Source of the DNA: CAJXZP01 sp041563475
GTDB taxonomy: Bacteria > Bacteroidota > Bacteroidia > Flavobacteriales_G > Salibacteraceae
Length of the DNA stretch: 8,757 bases
Assembly: GCA_041563475.1 (NCBI GenBank)
Contig: JBFFMY010000081.1
Coordinates: forward strand, 1-8,757
Reading direction: 5' to 3'
The notes under the pieces were generated by a model. The model was not told the DNA's origin. It made no database searches and saw only the letters and a program-made list of their open reading frames with translations. The translations under genes and the position numbers were made by a program. Positions 6,755-8,757 of this stretch are shown piece by piece. Position 1 is the first letter of the stretch, and each line of letters opens with the position of its first letter.

Positions 6755-8608
6755 ATGAATTACCTCTCCGTTGAAGATTTATCAAAAATGTATGGCGAAA
6801 AAGTCCTTTTTAGTGCCCTCACATTTGGATTAAATAAAGGAGATAAAGTTGGACTGATTGCGCGAAATGGGAGCGGAAAAACGACCTTACTAAAAGTACT
6901 CGCAGGTCAAGAAGAACCAGATTCGGGAACGGTAGTTTTTAGAAATGACATTAAAGTGGGCTTGCTGATGCAAGAGGTGTCTTTTGAGCCCGGTCTAACG
7001 GTATTGGATGCCGTTTTTTCTTCGGATTCTGAATTATTTCAGGTAGTGAAAAACTACGAGGAGGCGATTCAAAACAATGATCATGAAAAGGTTACGGAGT
7101 TGCATGAAAGCATGGAAAGGTTAAATGCCTGGAATCTGGAGAATAATGTAAAGGAAATTCTTGGAAGACTGGGGTTAGACCGCATTCATGCAAAAGTGGG
7201 TACGCTCTCCGGAGGACAACAAAAGAGAATCGCATTAGCAAAATTACTTATCGAAAACCCCGACTTACTCATTTTGGATGAGCCAACCAACCACTTGGAT
7301 ATTGAAATGATTTCGTGGTTGGAAGACTATTTGAGCAACAGTAACACCACTTTATTTATGGTGACCCACGACCGGTATTTTTTAGATGCGGTTACGAATA
7401 AAATTATTGAAATAGACCGGGGTGAAATGCATTTTTACAAAGGCAATTACGGCTATTTTTTGGAAAAAAGAGAAGAGCGCCATGCCAACATTTCTTCGCA
7501 AAAACAAAAGGCGCAAGGCCTACTTAAAAAGGAGCTAGAGTGGTTTAGACGTCAACCGCAAGCCAGAACAACGAAGTCGAAAGCACGAATTGATGCCATT
7601 GATGCTATTAAAGAAACGGCAACTATAAAAACCACCGAAGAAAAAGCTAAAATCACTACTCAAATGGAGCGTTTGGGAAGCAAGATTTTGGAGTTCCACA
7701 ATGCTTCAAAGGCTTATGGAGATAAGGTGCTATTTAAAGGGTTTGATTACAAATTTGGCCGAAATGATTTCGTAGGTTTAGTGGGTAAAAATGGAAGCGG
7801 AAAGTCTACTCTTATTAATATGATGCTAGGTACTATTCCTCCAGATACGGGTAAAGTAGTGGTGGGTGAAACGGTAAAAATTTCTTTGTATTCTCAAGAT
7901 GGTTTGCAAGGCGGAATGGATCAACGCGTTATTGAAGTCATTAAAAAAATTGCTGAAGTATTTCCCCTTAAAGGAGGGAAAACAATTTCTGCGGCACAAA
8001 TGCTTGAGCGATTTTTGTTTCCAAGAGACATGCATTATATGCGTGTAGATCAGTTAAGTGGTGGCGAGAAAAAGCGGTTACATTTAGTGCAGGTATTAAT
8101 GAACAACCCAAACTTTTTGATACTGGATGAGCCTACCAATGATTTGGATATCCTCACTATAAATGTATTGGAAGATTTTCTCCAATCGTTTCCAGGTTGT
8201 TTGGTAATTGCGAGTCATGATCGATTTTTCTTAGACCGAATAGTAAAACACGTTTTCTCCCTAGATTTTGCAGAAGAAATTAAAGATTTTCCGGGTAATT
8301 ATACGGAATATGAAGCCTGGAAAAAAGCACAGGAAAGTGTTAAAGTAGTGGAAACAAAAGTTGCCGCACCAGAACCTAAAGCAGAAAAGGTTAAAACTAA
8401 ATTATCGTTTAACGAACAACGTGAATTTAAGATGTTGGAGAAAGAACTTCCAGCATTGGAAAAAAGAAAAGTGGAACTTACCGAAGAGCTGAGTTCTGCG
8501 GTTGATGATCATGAAAAAATTATGAAAATTTCTGCTGAACTTACCCAAATAGTGCACGATTTAGACCATAAAGAAATGCGTTGGTTGGAGCTTTCTGAAT
8601 TTATGTAA
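6755..8608 (+). CDS. uup: ABC-F family ATPase, Uup type
   Basis: This soluble twin-ATPase ABC protein has no membrane domain. ABC-F proteins act on the ribosome, and E. coli Uup is also linked to DNA branch-migration intermediates. First cassette: Walker A ARNGSGKTT (36-44, Ala in place of the usual first Gly), signature LSGGQ (151-155), Walker B LLILDE (171-176) with catalytic E176, and switch H205. The inter-domain linker (~235-305) carries EWFRRQPQARTTKSKAR (261-277), typical of ABC-F. Second cassette: Walker A GKNGSGKS (344-351), signature LSGGE (434-438), Walker B LILDE (455-459) and H488. Residues ~549-617 form a charged, heptad-like coiled coil matching the Uup C-terminal nucleic-acid-binding domain, joined by a Lys/Ala/Pro linker. 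At 617 residues it is close to E. coli Uup. An antibiotic-resistance ABC-F role is less likely given this tail. Confidence 0.9.
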   Translation: MNYLSVEDLSKMYGEKVLFSALTFGLNKGDKVGLIARNGSGKTTLLKVLAGQEEPDSGTVVFRNDIKVGLLMQEVSFEPGLTVLDAVFSSDSELFQVVKNYEEAIQNNDHEKVTELHESMERLNAWNLENNVKEILGRLGLDRIHAKVGTLSGGQQKRIALAKLLIENPDLLILDEPTNHLDIEMISWLEDYLSNSNTTLFMVTHDRYFLDAVTNKIIEIDRGEMHFYKGNYGYFLEKREERHANISSQKQKAQGLLKKELEWFRRQPQARTTKSKARIDAIDAIKETATIKTTEEKAKITTQMERLGSKILEFHNASKAYGDKVLFKGFDYKFGRNDFVGLVGKNGSGKSTLINMMLGTIPPDTGKVVVGETVKISLYSQDGLQGGMDQRVIEVIKKIAEVFPLKGGKTISAAQMLERFLFPRDMHYMRVDQLSGGEKKRLHLVQVLMNNPNFLILDEPTNDLDILTINVLEDFLQSFPGCLVIASHDRFFLDRIVKHVFSLDFAEEIKDFPGNYTEYEAWKKAQESVKVVETKVAAPEPKAEKVKTKLSFNEQREFKMLEKELPALEKRKVELTEELSSAVDDHEKIMKISAELTQIVHDLDHKEMRWLELSEFM

Positions 8609-8683
8609 GTAGGTGATTTCCCTATTTAAATTTCCCTTTTATCTTCCGGTATTATGCACTATTTTGTCAAAATATTAGGGACA

Positions 8684-8757
8684 ATGGAACAACTTAAAAG
8701 ATATGTTAACCAAGCTTACGATGAACTGAATCAGGATGTGTGGGATTTGGTCACCCC
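8684..8757 (+). CDS. 5' end of an unidentified gene, cut by the window edge
   Basis: An open frame starts at ATG 8684 and stays open to the window end, giving 24 codons beginning MEQLKRYVNQAYDEL. An in-frame ATG at 8654 would add ten residues. The downstream ATG is preferred because TATTTTG (8660-8666), the same -7-like word seen before the ABC-F gene, lies between the two, 17 bases before 8684. No good -33 TTG is found at the right distance, so the promoter is weakly supported. The peptide is charged and helix-like with no signal peptide. I do not recognise the family. The 75-base gap after the ABC-F gene shows no clear terminator hairpin. Confidence 0.45.
   Translation, partial: MEQLKRYVNQAYDELNQDVWDLVT

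Noticed and set aside
8609..8683. Possible terminator after the ABC-F gene
   Set aside because: The gap has T-rich and direct-repeat words (TTTCCCT) but no GC-containing inverted repeat followed by a T run.
1..8757. Sigma-54 (-24/-12) promoters, tRNA or rRNA genes, riboswitches and insertion sequences
   Set aside because: I looked for TGGCAC-N5-TTGC-like sites near gene starts and for RNA or transposase signatures and saw none. Near matches such as TTGGCAATTGC around 2323 lie inside coding sequence with wrong spacing.

Overview
The window looks like a chromosomal segment of an AT-rich member of the Bacteroidota, most likely a flavobacterium-like lineage. Three things point there. One protein ends in a type IX secretion system (T9SS) type A sorting domain, and a fragment of a gliding-motility-type (CHU_C-like) C-terminal domain lies near the left edge. 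Promoter-like elements follow the TTG/TAnnTTTG pattern of this phylum. No gene has a convincing Shine-Dalgarno sequence. There is no plasmid, phage, transposase, CRISPR or RNA-gene signature.

Layout. Positions 1-254 hold an intergenic interspersed-repeat-like block rich in short hairpins. Positions 263-415 on the minus strand hold the last ~50 codons of a decayed T9SS-substrate-like gene, with nothing recognisable up to 537. Then comes rpoN (sigma-54, 538-1995), followed after 4 bases by a divergent PAP2-like membrane protein (2000-2611), probably as one transcription unit. A predicted outer-membrane beta-barrel protein (2621-3313, minus) converges on it. Divergent from that is a 749-residue secreted FG-GAP/VCBS repeat protein with a T9SS tail (3437-5686), closed by a strong intrinsic terminator (5704-5739). 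Next are a YegS/DgkB-type lipid kinase (from the ATG at 5794 to 6714), an ABC-F ATPase of the Uup type (6755-8608), and the first 24 codons of an unidentified gene cut by the window edge.

How the genes relate. The set is mostly housekeeping: a global sigma factor, two envelope-lipid enzyme-like proteins (a PAP2 relative and a lipid kinase), an ABC-F protein acting on ribosomes or nucleic acid, and two envelope or surface proteins. Apart from rpoN and its downstream neighbour, each gene seems to have its own promoter. I found no convincing new multi-gene system. The points most worth a second look are the T9SS-domain remnant, the repeat block beside it, and the PAP2-like protein that keeps both catalytic histidines but has Gln where the supporting Asp is expected.
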